In this document: piece after piece, positions 44,598-53,314 of the stretch
Position numbering within the stretch: the first letter of the stretch is position 1
How the letters are laid out: each line of letters begins with the position of its first letter
Assembly: GCA_045119035.1 (NCBI GenBank)
Contig: JBGVCU010000034.1
Span: forward strand, 1-64,000
Length of the DNA: 64,000 bases
From: CAYVQA01 sp045119035
GTDB lineage: Bacteria > Bacillota_I > Bacilli_A > ML615J-28 > CAG-313
Reading direction: 5' to 3'
Translations under genes and position numbers: made by a program
The notes under the pieces: generated by a model
What the model saw: the letters and a program-made list of their open reading frames with translations, nothing else
The model's database searches: none
What the model was told of the DNA's origin: nothing

Positions 44598-45197
44598 TTA
44601 TCTGTTGTAGAATTCAACGATTAAGTTTTCTTTAACATCTGCTAAGATTTCATGTCTTTCAGGATATCTTACAAATGTTCCAGAGAATCCATTTTCATCA
44701 TAAGAAACGAAAGGAACTCTTGATACTGCATTTTCTAAAGCTTCTTGAACGATAGCAAATTTTTGTGCTTTTTCTTTTAATGAAATAACTTGTCCAGGTT
44801 TAACAAGTAATGATGGGATATCACATTTTTTACCATCTAATAATACATGTCCATGGTTAACAAGTTGTCTTGCTTGTCTACGAGTAGATGCAAAACCTAA
44901 ACGGTATACTAAGTTATCAATTCTTGATTCTAATAAGAATAAGAAGTTGTCCCCATGTTTACCTTGTAATTTTCCAGCTTTATTAAATAAGTTTCTGAAT
45001 TGTTTTTCTCCTACACCGTAAGTGAAACGTACCTTTTGTTTTTCTTGTAATTGAATACCATATTCAGATAATTTTGCACGGCGTTGTCCGTGTTGCCCAG
45101 GGGCATAATTTCTTTTTTGTAATTCTTCACCAGTTTCAAGTAAAGAATATCTTAATCTTCTTGCTTGTTTCCAAGCTGGTCCAGTATAACGTGCCAT
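44598..45197 (-). CDS. rpsD: 30S ribosomal protein S4
   Basis: A 199-residue S4 of bacterial type. The start MARYTGPAWKQARRL, the SEYGIQLQEKQKVR segment and the S4 RNA-binding domain (about residues 90-150, RLGFASTRRQARQLVNHGHV) are clear. No zinc-binding cysteine set is present at the N-terminus, so it is the C-minus form. S4 nucleates 30S assembly. As in other low-GC Gram-positives, it stands alone behind a long structured leader that is a candidate for autoregulation. The ribosome site is AGGAGG. Confidence 0.97.
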   Translation of the reverse strand: MARYTGPAWKQARRLRYSLLETGEELQKRNYAPGQHGQRRAKLSEYGIQLQEKQKVRFTYGVGEKQFRNLFNKAGKLQGKHGDNFLFLLESRIDNLVYRLGFASTRRQARQLVNHGHVLLDGKKCDIPSLLVKPGQVISLKEKAQKFAIVQEALENAVSRVPFVSYDENGFSGTFVRYPERHEILADVKENLIVEFYNR

Positions 45198-45226
45198 ATT
45201 TTTTACCTCCTAAATAGCTATGTTGT

Positions 45227-45351
45227 CGATAAAAATTCATACCATCTTCTAAGATAGATTATCCAAGTGTTTTCTCCTAAGCAGCGAGGGTACTACCATC
45301 CAATGTGTGATAATCTAAGACTTCTAAGACATGTGAATGCTGCCTTTATCG
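45227..45351 (-). promoter_or_regulatory. Structured leader of rpsD, probable S4-binding autoregulatory RNA
   Basis: Between the promoter and rpsD lie about 170 transcribed bases. CGATAAA at the 5' end pairs with TTTATCG at the 3' end (45351-45345 with 45233-45227). A 9-bp inner helix joins TAGATTATC (45317-45309 on the minus strand) to GATAATCTA (45263-45255). The segment CTTAGAAG occurs twice, at 45328-45321 and 45254-45247, allowing exchange of partners. Rps4 autoregulation through a leader pseudoknot is known in Bacillus; here it is inferred from context and pairing. Confidence 0.65.
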
Positions 45352-45373
45352 CACTGGTTTTTTAACCTTATGT

Positions 45374-45402
45374 ATTATATCACAAATACATCAATTTGTC
45401 AA
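45374..45402 (-). promoter_or_regulatory. Consensus promoter of rpsD
   Basis: Minus-strand TTGACA (45397-45402), exactly 17 bases, TATAAT (45374-45379). This is a perfect consensus, as expected for a ribosomal protein gene. Confidence 0.92.
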
Positions 45403-45425
45403 ACTATTAACTTTTGTTTAAAACA

Positions 45426-47414
45426 TTACTCTTCTAAGATATAATCGTAAACTATTTCAACATCTTCATCCATGCCTATGAATGCGTCAATTTTTTCAAT
45501 GCTTTCCCATTCTTCTTGTGAGCCTTCATAATTGATAGTTGAAATACTACTATTAGCAAATGCACCAGGAGCTAATGTTTTAATAGATTTTGGTAAATAG
45601 ATTTCAGTTAACATATTACAAGATTCAAATGCACTATAATCAATTAACTCTACACTATTTCCTATTACTACATTTTGAAGATATGTACAAGAAATAAACA
45701 TATTGTTTGGAATATATTTTAAGCCATTTCCTAATTTAATTGTTTTTAAATAGCTGCATCCTGAAAAAGCACTATGACCAATTTCAACAACACTATCAGG
45801 AATAGTTATACTATATAAATTATCACATTCACTAAAGGCGCTATTTCCAATTGTTTTTACACTTTCTGGTATCTTAATAGATGAAAATGTACATTCCCAA
45901 AACGCATATTCACCGATATGTTCTACAGTATCTTGAATATATGTTACTGATGAACCGGCAATTAATGTATTGGTTGCTTTTTCAATAATTGCATCACAGC
46001 CATTTCTAGAATCATATACTCTATTAGCTGAATCAACAGTAATTGAAGTAGCATAAGGGAATGAATTATGTTTAATATTTATAACATTACTAGGAATATG
46101 GAGAGATTTTAATGATTCAGCTCCTATTAAAATATCTTCATCGATATATTTTACATTAATTCCAATTTTAAGTTCATTTAAATTATAACATCCAACAAAA
46201 GCACGTTGTCCGATTTGTGTAATGCGATCTGATAATGTAATTTTTTCTAAGTTTGATTGAGATTCAAAAGCTTCTTCTAAGATAATTTTACAATTATCAT
46301 GAATATCAAATGTTGGAGTAGTTATTTCAACAGTATCAACAAGAACTAAAAACGGATTTCCTTCATTACCAATGTAATATCCACCATTATATTCTGTAAC
46401 AGAACCGTACTCAGAAATATTTATAAAATTATCTTTTGCAATATATTCAATGCTATTTGGAATACTTACTTTTTCTGCATATGCAATAGCATATGGTTCA
46501 ATAATTTTTACATTATTTCCAAGAATAACTTCACTAGCTGTATATAAACATCCTTTTGATAAAACTTCAACACCATCACCTACTACAACTTTTTCTAAAC
46601 TTACGCAGTCACTAAATGCATTTTCGCCAATAAATGTTACACTATCTGGAATAATTATTTCTGTTAAAGAGGAACAATTAGAAAAGGCAAATTCTTCAAT
46701 CGATTTTACTCCTTCACCTATTACAATATTTTTTAGGCTAGTAAAATTTTGAAATTGCATAGATGTAATCTCTGTTATATTATTACCAATCACAATTGAT
46801 TCTAAAGATGTTTGCAAGTCACTATCAAGTTCAAAACTTGTAACAGGAAGACCATTATATTCATTAGGAATTACAATAGTATCTACATCATAAGGACTTT
46901 CGTAATTATAACCAGTTCCATCTTCATTTAAATCAAAATAACTGTTTGGTGTATAATATTCACCATTACAATGAATACAAAAATTATCTACATATTCGTG
47001 TTCTAATATAGGAGTTTCAACTTGTTCAACTAAAATAGTTTCACATACAGAACAAATTTGTCCTTCAGATAAACCTGTCTCATAACAAGTTGCCTCGACT
47101 GAATCAATAATTTGAGGTGTATGAGGTAATATTTCTATTTCTTCTTCATATGTCTCAATACATAAATCTTCACTACATTTAAATTGTTTATATCCCACAC
47201 TTGTACATGTCGGTTCAATTGTATTTTGTAATACCCAATTATGTGTATGCTCAGGAACATTTGGGTCTGATCCTGGGTTAGATGGTGTTGATGGATTATT
47301 ATCACCACTAGAAGGATCATTAGATGCTCCTAGTCCACTTAGTAATATGATTATTCCAACTGCAGCAACTATAACTATAGGTATAATTATTAATATTATT
47401 CTTTTTAGTTTCAT
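45426..47414 (-). CDS. BspA-like leucine-rich-repeat surface protein
   Basis: A 662-residue protein. An N-terminal membrane helix or signal (about residues 5-27) is followed by a Ser/Pro/Asn-rich linker, then a region to about 140 with paired cysteines (KCSEDLC, QICSVC, CIHC) like that at the end of the metalloprotease-like protein. From about residue 160 onward are many LRR_5/BspA repeats of about 23 residues, of the type I-P-x-S-V-x-x-I-G-x-x-A-F. Such proteins mediate adhesion. I start at MKLKRI, 8 bases after AAAGGAG. There is no sortase signal; the N-terminal helix probably anchors it. Confidence 0.85.
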   Translation of the reverse strand: MKLKRIILIIIPIVIVAAVGIIILLSGLGASNDPSSGDNNPSTPSNPGSDPNVPEHTHNWVLQNTIEPTCTSVGYKQFKCSEDLCIETYEEEIEILPHTPQIIDSVEATCYETGLSEGQICSVCETILVEQVETPILEHEYVDNFCIHCNGEYYTPNSYFDLNEDGTGYNYESPYDVDTIVIPNEYNGLPVTSFELDSDLQTSLESIVIGNNITEITSMQFQNFTSLKNIVIGEGVKSIEEFAFSNCSSLTEIIIPDSVTFIGENAFSDCVSLEKVVVGDGVEVLSKGCLYTASEVILGNNVKIIEPYAIAYAEKVSIPNSIEYIAKDNFINISEYGSVTEYNGGYYIGNEGNPFLVLVDTVEITTPTFDIHDNCKIILEEAFESQSNLEKITLSDRITQIGQRAFVGCYNLNELKIGINVKYIDEDILIGAESLKSLHIPSNVINIKHNSFPYATSITVDSANRVYDSRNGCDAIIEKATNTLIAGSSVTYIQDTVEHIGEYAFWECTFSSIKIPESVKTIGNSAFSECDNLYSITIPDSVVEIGHSAFSGCSYLKTIKLGNGLKYIPNNMFISCTYLQNVVIGNSVELIDYSAFESCNMLTEIYLPKSIKTLAPGAFANSSISTINYEGSQEEWESIEKIDAFIGMDEDVEIVYDYILEE

Positions 47415-47451
47415 AAGTATTACTCCTTTAAAAGTTTTTAAGATTTCATAC

Positions 47452-47480
47452 ATTATACACTTTAATAATAATTTTTTCAA
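47452..47480 (-). promoter_or_regulatory. Promoter of the BspA-like gene
   Basis: Minus-strand TTGAAA (47475-47480), 17 bases, TATAAT (47452-47457) preceded by TG, about 38 bases before the start codon. Confidence 0.75.
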
Positions 47481-47496
47481 GATAAATAGAAAAAGA

Positions 47497-47526
47497 AAAA
47501 ATAGTGATTATTTAACCACTATTTTT
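47497..47526. terminator. Terminator overlapping the stop of the FN3-like membrane protein gene
   Basis: AAAAATAGTG pairs with CACTATTTTT around a 10-base loop. Both strands have T-rich exits. The gene's TAG stop lies inside the right arm. Confidence 0.75.
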
Positions 47527-48148
47527 TTGTATATTTAATTGGATCAGATTTATCTGATGTTTTCATAAGTTTTGTTTCTTCTGTTTGAAGATAAATATAA
47601 TAAGTGACTCCATTTTTTAAACTATTAATGTTTGATAAGTTATATGTTGTATATTTTGTTGAAATCTGTGTAACGTAGTTTCCATTAATATCAGTTACTA
47701 TTATAGTGTATTTATTAGCTGCTTCAACTGGATCAAAACTAATAATATTTTCTGTAATAACAATATTAGTAGGACAGTCATATTTTACTGGTCTTTTAAT
47801 AATAAATCCGAAAATGGTTACACCAACCATTATAATAATAAATATAGCAATCCAAATTTTTTCTTTCAAATTAAATTTTTGTTTTGCTTTATTTTCTATA
47901 CATTGTTCCTTTTTTGTTTCAATATATTTATTAATACTTGGAATAAAACTTGAAAAGCGAATATTTTTATCATAATTATTTTTAAATTCTGTAATTATTT
48001 CTTCAATTACTTTTTCTGTAGATTGACTTTTAATAGAATAGCTTCTTATTTCTTTGATTATTTTTTCAAGAAACATTTTATATTCGCCAGTAAATTGTTT
48101 TATACTTTTTTTATTATCTTTTAATAGTTTATTATATAGTTCATTCAT
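47519..48148 (-). CDS. Single-pass membrane protein with an FN3-like extracellular domain
   Basis: A 209-residue protein I cannot assign to a family. Residues 1-100 are Lys/Glu-rich helices on the cytoplasmic side, one transmembrane helix follows (about 104-124), and the last 85 residues look like a fibronectin type III-like beta domain: SFDPVEAANKYTIIVTD, then NGVTYYIYLQT. The domain pattern is typical of surface-exposed modules in gut Bacillota. The start is the ATG preceded by AGGTGAT; a GTG nine bases upstream overlaps the ribosome site. It is adjacent to the BspA-like gene but in a separate unit. Function unknown. Confidence 0.65.
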   Translation of the reverse strand: MNELYNKLLKDNKKSIKQFTGEYKMFLEKIIKEIRSYSIKSQSTEKVIEEIITEFKNNYDKNIRFSSFIPSINKYIETKKEQCIENKAKQKFNLKEKIWIAIFIIIMVGVTIFGFIIKRPVKYDCPTNIVITENIISFDPVEAANKYTIIVTDINGNYVTQISTKYTTYNLSNINSLKNGVTYYIYLQTEETKLMKTSDKSDPIKYTKK

Positions 48149-48168
48149 ATTTATCACCTATTTAAAAC

Positions 48169-48196
48169 AATAGAGGTTTATTAATAAACCTCTATT
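48169..48196 (-). terminator. Terminator of pgk-tpiA
   Basis: A perfect 12-bp stem, AATAGAGGTTTA with TAAACCTCTATT, and a 4-nt loop. The T run on the minus strand is broken (TTGTTTT), so termination may be partial and let transcription enter the next gene. Confidence 0.7.
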
Positions 48197-48203
48197 TATT
48201 TTA

Positions 48204-48959
48204 CTATTTTAAAGCAGCTTTAGTGAAGTAAATGAAATCTTCAGCAACTAAGCTTGCACCACCGATTAATGCACCATCAATATGAGGTTGAGCCATTAAT
48301 TCATCGATATTGTTTACTTTAACACTTCCACCATATTGAATTCTAATAGTTTCAGCTACTTCGTTACCATATAAACTTTCAACAACGCTTCTTACATATC
48401 CACATGTTTCATTAGCCATTTCAGCTGTAGCTGTTTTACCAGTACCAATAGCCCAAATTGGTTCATATGCAATAACAAGTTGTTTTACTTGTTCAGGAGT
48501 AAGCCCTTCAAGGTCAGCTCTTACTTGTTTATTAATTAATTCTTCAGTTAATCCATTTTCTCTTTCGTATAGTGATTCACCAACGCAAAGAATTGGAGTT
48601 AATCCATATTCATATGCAGCATGTAATTTTTTATTAATAGCTTCGTCTGTTTCATTAAACATTGCTCTACGTTCGCTATGTCCAAGAACAACATATGATA
48701 CTTCAGTAGTTTGTAACATGCTTCCAGAGATTTCTCCAGTAAAAGCACCTTCTTTAGCGTAATGCATGTTTTGAGCACCAATTCTTAAGTTTTCTCCTTG
48801 ACGTTTAACAAGGCAACGTAAATTAATAAATGGAGCACAAATAACGCTATCAACTAAGTCAATTGATGGAACTTGGTTATTAACTTTATAGATGAATTCT
48901 AAAGCTTCATCTCTAGTTTTAAACATTTTCCAGTTTCCTGCAATAATTGGTTTTCTCAT
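48204..48959 (-). CDS. tpiA: Triosephosphate isomerase
   Basis: A 251-residue TIM-barrel enzyme with every catalytic motif: NWKM (lysine, residues about 9-12), VLGHSERR (catalytic histidine, about 96), AYEPIWAIGTG (catalytic glutamate) and the phosphate loop QYGGSVK. It interconverts dihydroxyacetone phosphate and glyceraldehyde 3-phosphate in glycolysis. I take MRKPIIAGNWKM as start, with GGTG upstream; a GTG 12 bases earlier is inside the ribosome site. It lies 14 bases behind pgk, in the same operon. Confidence 0.96.
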   Translation of the reverse strand: MRKPIIAGNWKMFKTRDEALEFIYKVNNQVPSIDLVDSVICAPFINLRCLVKRQGENLRIGAQNMHYAKEGAFTGEISGSMLQTTEVSYVVLGHSERRAMFNETDEAINKKLHAAYEYGLTPILCVGESLYERENGLTEELINKQVRADLEGLTPEQVKQLVIAYEPIWAIGTGKTATAEMANETCGYVRSVVESLYGNEVAETIRIQYGGSVKVNNIDELMAQPHIDGALIGGASLVAEDFIYFTKAALK

Positions 48960-48973
48960 TTTATTCACCAATA

Positions 48974-50167
48974 TTATTCAACATCATTTAAGCAAGTAAC
49001 ACCTGGTAAAGCTTTACCTTCTAAGTATTCTAAACTTGCTCCACCACCTGTAGAAATGTGGCTGAATTTTTCTTCATATCCTAAAGAGATTGCAGCAGCT
49101 GCACTATCTCCACCACCAATGATTGTGATTGCGTCTAAGTTAGATAACATTTCACAAACAGCTAAAGTACCTTTAGCAAATGGAGCGAATTCGAATACAC
49201 CCATAGGTCCATTCCATACAACAGTTTTAGCACCTTCTAATTCTTTAGCAAATAATTCGATAGTTTTAGGTCCTACATCTAATCCCATATCGTCATCAGC
49301 AAAATCTTCACGAGCAACAGCTTGATGAGCTGCATCTTCAGCAAATTCTTTTGCAACAACGTTGTCTACTGGTAAAACAATTTTACCTTCTGCTTTTTCT
49401 AATAATCCTTTTGCGAAATCAACGAAATCATCTTCGCATTTTGAAGTACCAACATTAAGTCCTAATGCTTTGTAGAATGTATAAGCCATTGCTCCACCGA
49501 TTAAGATTTTGTCAGCTTTGTTTAATAAGTTTTCAATAACAGAGATTTTATCAGATACTTTTGCTCCACCTAAAATAGCAACAAATGGTCTAGCAGGTTG
49601 ATCTACAGCTCCACCAATGAATTTAATTTCTTTTTCTAGTAAGAATCCACTTACTGAATCTTTAATGTTTGCAGCAATACCAGCATTAGAAGCATGAGCT
49701 CTATGAGCAGTACCGAATGCATCGTTTACAAATACATCCCCTAAACTTGCCCAATATGCACCAAGTTCTGGATTATTTTTAGATTCTTTTTTACCATCTA
49801 AATCTTCGTATCTAGTATTTTGGAACATTAATACTTCACCATCTTGTAAATCATTAATAGCATCTTCTAATACTTTTCCACGAGTTGCATCGATGAATAC
49901 AACTTTCTTTTGTAATTGAATTGCAAGTTCTCTTGCTACTGGTTCTAATGAGTTTTTCTTTAAATCTTCTTCAGATTTAACACGTCCTAAGTGTGAAAAT
50001 AAAATTACTTTTGCACCATGTTCGATTGCATAGTTAATTGTAGGTAATGCTTGGATAATACGGTTTTTATCAGTAATTACTCCATTTTTCATTGGAACGT
50101 TGAAATCAACGCGCATTAATACTTTTTTACCTTTTAATTCTAAATCACGAATGTTTCTTTTTGCCAT
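48974..50167 (-). CDS. pgk: Phosphoglycerate kinase
   Basis: A 397-residue enzyme of normal length. Substrate-binding motifs RVDFNVPMKNG (near residue 20) and LFSHLGR, and the nucleotide-binding region with GGAKVSDKI and GGGDSAAA, are all conserved. It transfers phosphate from 1,3-bisphosphoglycerate to ADP in glycolysis. Its promoter is close to consensus, the leader holds a small AGTCTTTTT/AAAAAGACT hairpin (about 50186-50207), and codon use is biased toward a highly expressed gene. It is first in pgk-tpiA. Confidence 0.97.
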   Translation of the reverse strand: MAKRNIRDLELKGKKVLMRVDFNVPMKNGVITDKNRIIQALPTINYAIEHGAKVILFSHLGRVKSEEDLKKNSLEPVARELAIQLQKKVVFIDATRGKVLEDAINDLQDGEVLMFQNTRYEDLDGKKESKNNPELGAYWASLGDVFVNDAFGTAHRAHASNAGIAANIKDSVSGFLLEKEIKFIGGAVDQPARPFVAILGGAKVSDKISVIENLLNKADKILIGGAMAYTFYKALGLNVGTSKCEDDFVDFAKGLLEKAEGKIVLPVDNVVAKEFAEDAAHQAVAREDFADDDMGLDVGPKTIELFAKELEGAKTVVWNGPMGVFEFAPFAKGTLAVCEMLSNLDAITIIGGGDSAAAAISLGYEEKFSHISTGGGASLEYLEGKALPGVTCLNDVE

Positions 50168-50222
50168 TTTCTTCTTCCTTTCTTAAAGTCTTTTTAAAAA
50201 AAGACTATATCTACATTTATTT

Positions 50223-50251
50223 ATTATACTATATCCGTATTTTTTTTGCAA
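50223..50251 (-). promoter_or_regulatory. Promoter of pgk-tpiA
   Basis: Minus-strand TTGCAA (50246-50251), 17 bases, TATAAT (50223-50228), about 50 bases before the pgk start codon. Confidence 0.8.
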
Positions 50252-50348
50252 TAAATAAACAATTAACAAAATAAATTTTTTTGTTATAAGCCATTTGTAA
50301 AGTTTTTTAACGAAGTTGCATATACTAATTTTGTAAAGGGGTTATGAT

Positions 50349-52079
50349 ATGTGCGGAATAATTGGCTGTAGTTTAAGTAAAAGTAGTAATTATAATATTT
50401 TAAAGCAATTAGCAAAATTAGAATATCGAGGATATGATTCATGTGGAGTGACTGATTTAATTAATAATCAGTTTTTTACTTTTAAATCAACTTTTAGAAT
50501 TGATGATTTAATTAAACAAAGAAATACTAAAAGTAATATATCAATTGCACATACAAGGTGGGCTACACATGGAGATGTTTCATTATCCAATTGTCATCCT
50601 ATACAAAGTAGTAACAAAGAATATGCAATAGTTCATAACGGAATAATAGAAAATTATTTAGAATTAAAATCAAAATATTTATCTAATTATACATTTAACA
50701 CCACAACTGATACAGAAATAATTATTAATTTATTTGAAGAATTAAACAAAAATAATTCGCCAATTAAATCACTATACATGTTAACAAAAATGTTAAAAGG
50801 CAATTACGCATGTCTTCTTTTAGAAAAACAAACAGAGAAAATATATTTCATTAAAAATAAGAGTCCTCTGTTATTAGGTATTGGTAAAGATTTAATTTTA
50901 TCTTCAGATATAATTGGATTTAATAATGAAATTAAAAAATATTATAGACTAAAAGATTATGAGTATGGTTTTATTCACAAGAATAGTTTTAAAATTTTTA
51001 ATGATAATAAAGAAATAGAAGTTAATTTTAATGATAATTTAGAAGAAAATATTTCGTATGAATTAGATAATTATAATCATTTTATGATAAAAGAGATATA
51101 TGAAACAAAGGATCTTTTAAAAAAACATATTAAAATGAATTTTGATGAAAGTATTAAAAATTATTTGACTTCTTCAAAAAGAGTAATATTAATTGGAAGT
51201 GGCACTTCTTATCACGCTGCAAGCTTAGGAGCATATTTTTTTAAGAATATAACAAAGATAGAATCATATGCATATATATCTAGTGAGTTCAGATATTATG
51301 ATTTTTATAATCAAGATGATTTATTTATTGTGGTTAGTCAATCAGGAGAAACAGCAGATTTAATAAAAGTCATTAATGAAATTAAAAAATATAATCACAA
51401 AATTATTTCTATTACCAATAGTTCAAAAAATACTATTTCTACATTATGTGATTATAATATAAACATTCATGCAGGAATTGAAATGGCTGTGGCCTCAACT
51501 AAAACATATACAATTAGCTCTTTTGTATTATATAAACTTGCATGTTTAAAAAATAATTTATACGATGAAAGCAGTATTATAAAAGTAATTAATAAAATAG
51601 ATGATGTTTTTAGGAATGAAGTATTAATTAAACAAATTGCAAACAAAATACATAAATCACAAAGTTTATTTCATATTGGATGCGGTTATGATAATTTAAT
51701 CTGTAATGAGGCAAGTCTTAAACTAAAAGAAATAAGTTATATTCATTCTGAAAGTATTTCTGGAGGAGAATTGAAACATGGGACAATTTCTTTAATAGAG
51801 GAAAATTTCCCAGTCATCGTGTATATTAGTGGTAATGATTCAAGCTTAATTAGACATAATATTGAAGAAATTAAATCAAGAAAAGCAAGTGTTATAATTA
51901 TATCAAATAAAAAATATTCACTGGATACTGACGACATTATTATCGATATTGATGATAATAATTTATGTTTTATTCCGTTTGGAATAGTACTCCAATTAAT
52001 AGCTTATTACACTGCATTACTGTTAAAAAGAGATATTGATAAGCCTAGAAATCTAGCAAAAAGTGTGACGGTTTTATAA
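50349..52079 (+). CDS. glmS: Glutamine-fructose-6-phosphate aminotransferase
   Basis: A 576-residue GlmS, slightly shorter than the usual 600. Cys2 after the initiator (MCGIIG) is the glutaminase nucleophile, with RYRGYDSCG-like and HTRWATHG motifs; the two SIS domains show GSGTSYHA (about residue 280) and the C-terminal LAKSVTVL. It makes glucosamine 6-phosphate, the first step toward UDP-GlcNAc. It opens a tightly packed glmS-glmM-glmU-like operon. The 160-base upstream gap is shared with pgk, and I see no glmS ribozyme core in it. Confidence 0.94.
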   Translation: MCGIIGCSLSKSSNYNILKQLAKLEYRGYDSCGVTDLINNQFFTFKSTFRIDDLIKQRNTKSNISIAHTRWATHGDVSLSNCHPIQSSNKEYAIVHNGIIENYLELKSKYLSNYTFNTTTDTEIIINLFEELNKNNSPIKSLYMLTKMLKGNYACLLLEKQTEKIYFIKNKSPLLLGIGKDLILSSDIIGFNNEIKKYYRLKDYEYGFIHKNSFKIFNDNKEIEVNFNDNLEENISYELDNYNHFMIKEIYETKDLLKKHIKMNFDESIKNYLTSSKRVILIGSGTSYHAASLGAYFFKNITKIESYAYISSEFRYYDFYNQDDLFIVVSQSGETADLIKVINEIKKYNHKIISITNSSKNTISTLCDYNINIHAGIEMAVASTKTYTISSFVLYKLACLKNNLYDESSIIKVINKIDDVFRNEVLIKQIANKIHKSQSLFHIGCGYDNLICNEASLKLKEISYIHSESISGGELKHGTISLIEENFPVIVYISGNDSSLIRHNIEEIKSRKASVIIISNKKYSLDTDDIIIDIDDNNLCFIPFGIVLQLIAYYTALLLKRDIDKPRNLAKSVTVL

Positions 52080-53314
52080 TGAAAAATTACTTTGGAACTG
52101 ATGGTATTAGAAATAATCACAACTTTTTTATAGAAAATAATTTTGCACTTAACTTAGGAAAAGCTCTTGGAATGTTAAAATATGATAATATTTATATTGG
52201 CTATGATACAAGATTTAGTAGTCAAACCATAACATATTATTTAATATCAGGCCTACTTGCAAGTGGTAAAAATATATATCTTTTAGATATTGCATCTACT
52301 CCATGTATTCAATATTATACATGTTTAAATAATACTTTAGGGATATCCGTTACAGCAAGCCATAATGATTTTTTGGATAATGGAATTAAGATATTCATTA
52401 ATGGAGAAAAAATTAATGAAGAATTAAAAATAATTATTGAAAAAAATTTAAATTATGTATTAAATGACAAATCAAAAATCGACTTAAAATATTATGGTAA
52501 ACTTCATAAACAAAATATTTTTAAATATTTAGAATATCTTAAAAAGAAAAAAACTAATACAAAATATATGCTACTTGATACAGCAAACGGATCTGGTTCA
52601 TATATAGGACAATATGTATTTGATAATTTAATTAATAATAAACCTAATGGATTTAATATTAATAATAATTGCGGGTCAACTAATATTTCAAATCTTAAGA
52701 ACTATTTACATCAATATAACTATATATTTAGTCTTGATGGTGATGCAGATAGAATCATTATAATGGATCATTTTGAAAATATTTATACAGGTGATATTAT
52801 TTTATATATTATAAATAAATATTTAGTTAAAAGTAATCAAGTTGTGCTATCTAAAATAACGAACAAAGGTGTTATTGAATTATTTGAAAAAAACAATGTA
52901 AAAGTATATCTTAGTGATATTGGTGATTCTTCTTTATATGAAGAAATGAAAAAAACTAATTCAATTATAGGCGCAGAACCATCTGGACACATCATTAATT
53001 TACAAAATAGCAATTTCGGTGATGGTATTAAAAATGCAATTGATGTTGTTGATATTATTAATAAATATAATTTAGATTTAAATAAGATATATAGTTTGAT
53101 TAATTTTTACCCTGAACTAAGTATTAATTTAAAAAATCTTACTAACGAAAATATTGAAAAAATAAAAGATATTTTAGATTCACAAAATAATATCGATTAT
53201 ATTTTTAGAAAAAGTGGCACAGAAAATGTTCATAGATTATATGTCACATCTAAAAATAAGGAGATATTAAATAATATTAAATTAGAAATTGATAAAGTAT
53301 TAGGATATGAATAA
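52079..53314 (+). CDS. glmM: Phosphoglucosamine mutase
   Basis: A 411-residue alpha-D-phosphohexomutase. FGTDGIR at the start, the phosphoserine loop VTASHND (about residues 92-98), the metal loop DGDADR (about 222-227), the sugar loop EPSGH and the phosphate-binding RKSGTEN are all present. GlmM is usually about 450 residues; the shortening is spread along loops. It converts glucosamine 6-phosphate to the 1-phosphate. The ATG overlaps the last base of the glmS stop codon, and its end overlaps the next gene by 8 bases. Confidence 0.92.
   Translation: MKNYFGTDGIRNNHNFFIENNFALNLGKALGMLKYDNIYIGYDTRFSSQTITYYLISGLLASGKNIYLLDIASTPCIQYYTCLNNTLGISVTASHNDFLDNGIKIFINGEKINEELKIIIEKNLNYVLNDKSKIDLKYYGKLHKQNIFKYLEYLKKKKTNTKYMLLDTANGSGSYIGQYVFDNLINNKPNGFNINNNCGSTNISNLKNYLHQYNYIFSLDGDADRIIIMDHFENIYTGDIILYIINKYLVKSNQVVLSKITNKGVIELFEKNNVKVYLSDIGDSSLYEEMKKTNSIIGAEPSGHIINLQNSNFGDGIKNAIDVVDIINKYNLDLNKIYSLINFYPELSINLKNLTNENIEKIKDILDSQNNIDYIFRKSGTENVHRLYVTSKNKEILNNIKLEIDKVLGYE

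Noticed and set aside
50180..50348. glmS ribozyme upstream of glmS
   Set aside because: The stretch holds the pgk promoter and leader on the other strand and lacks the ribozyme core sequence by eye; not callable.
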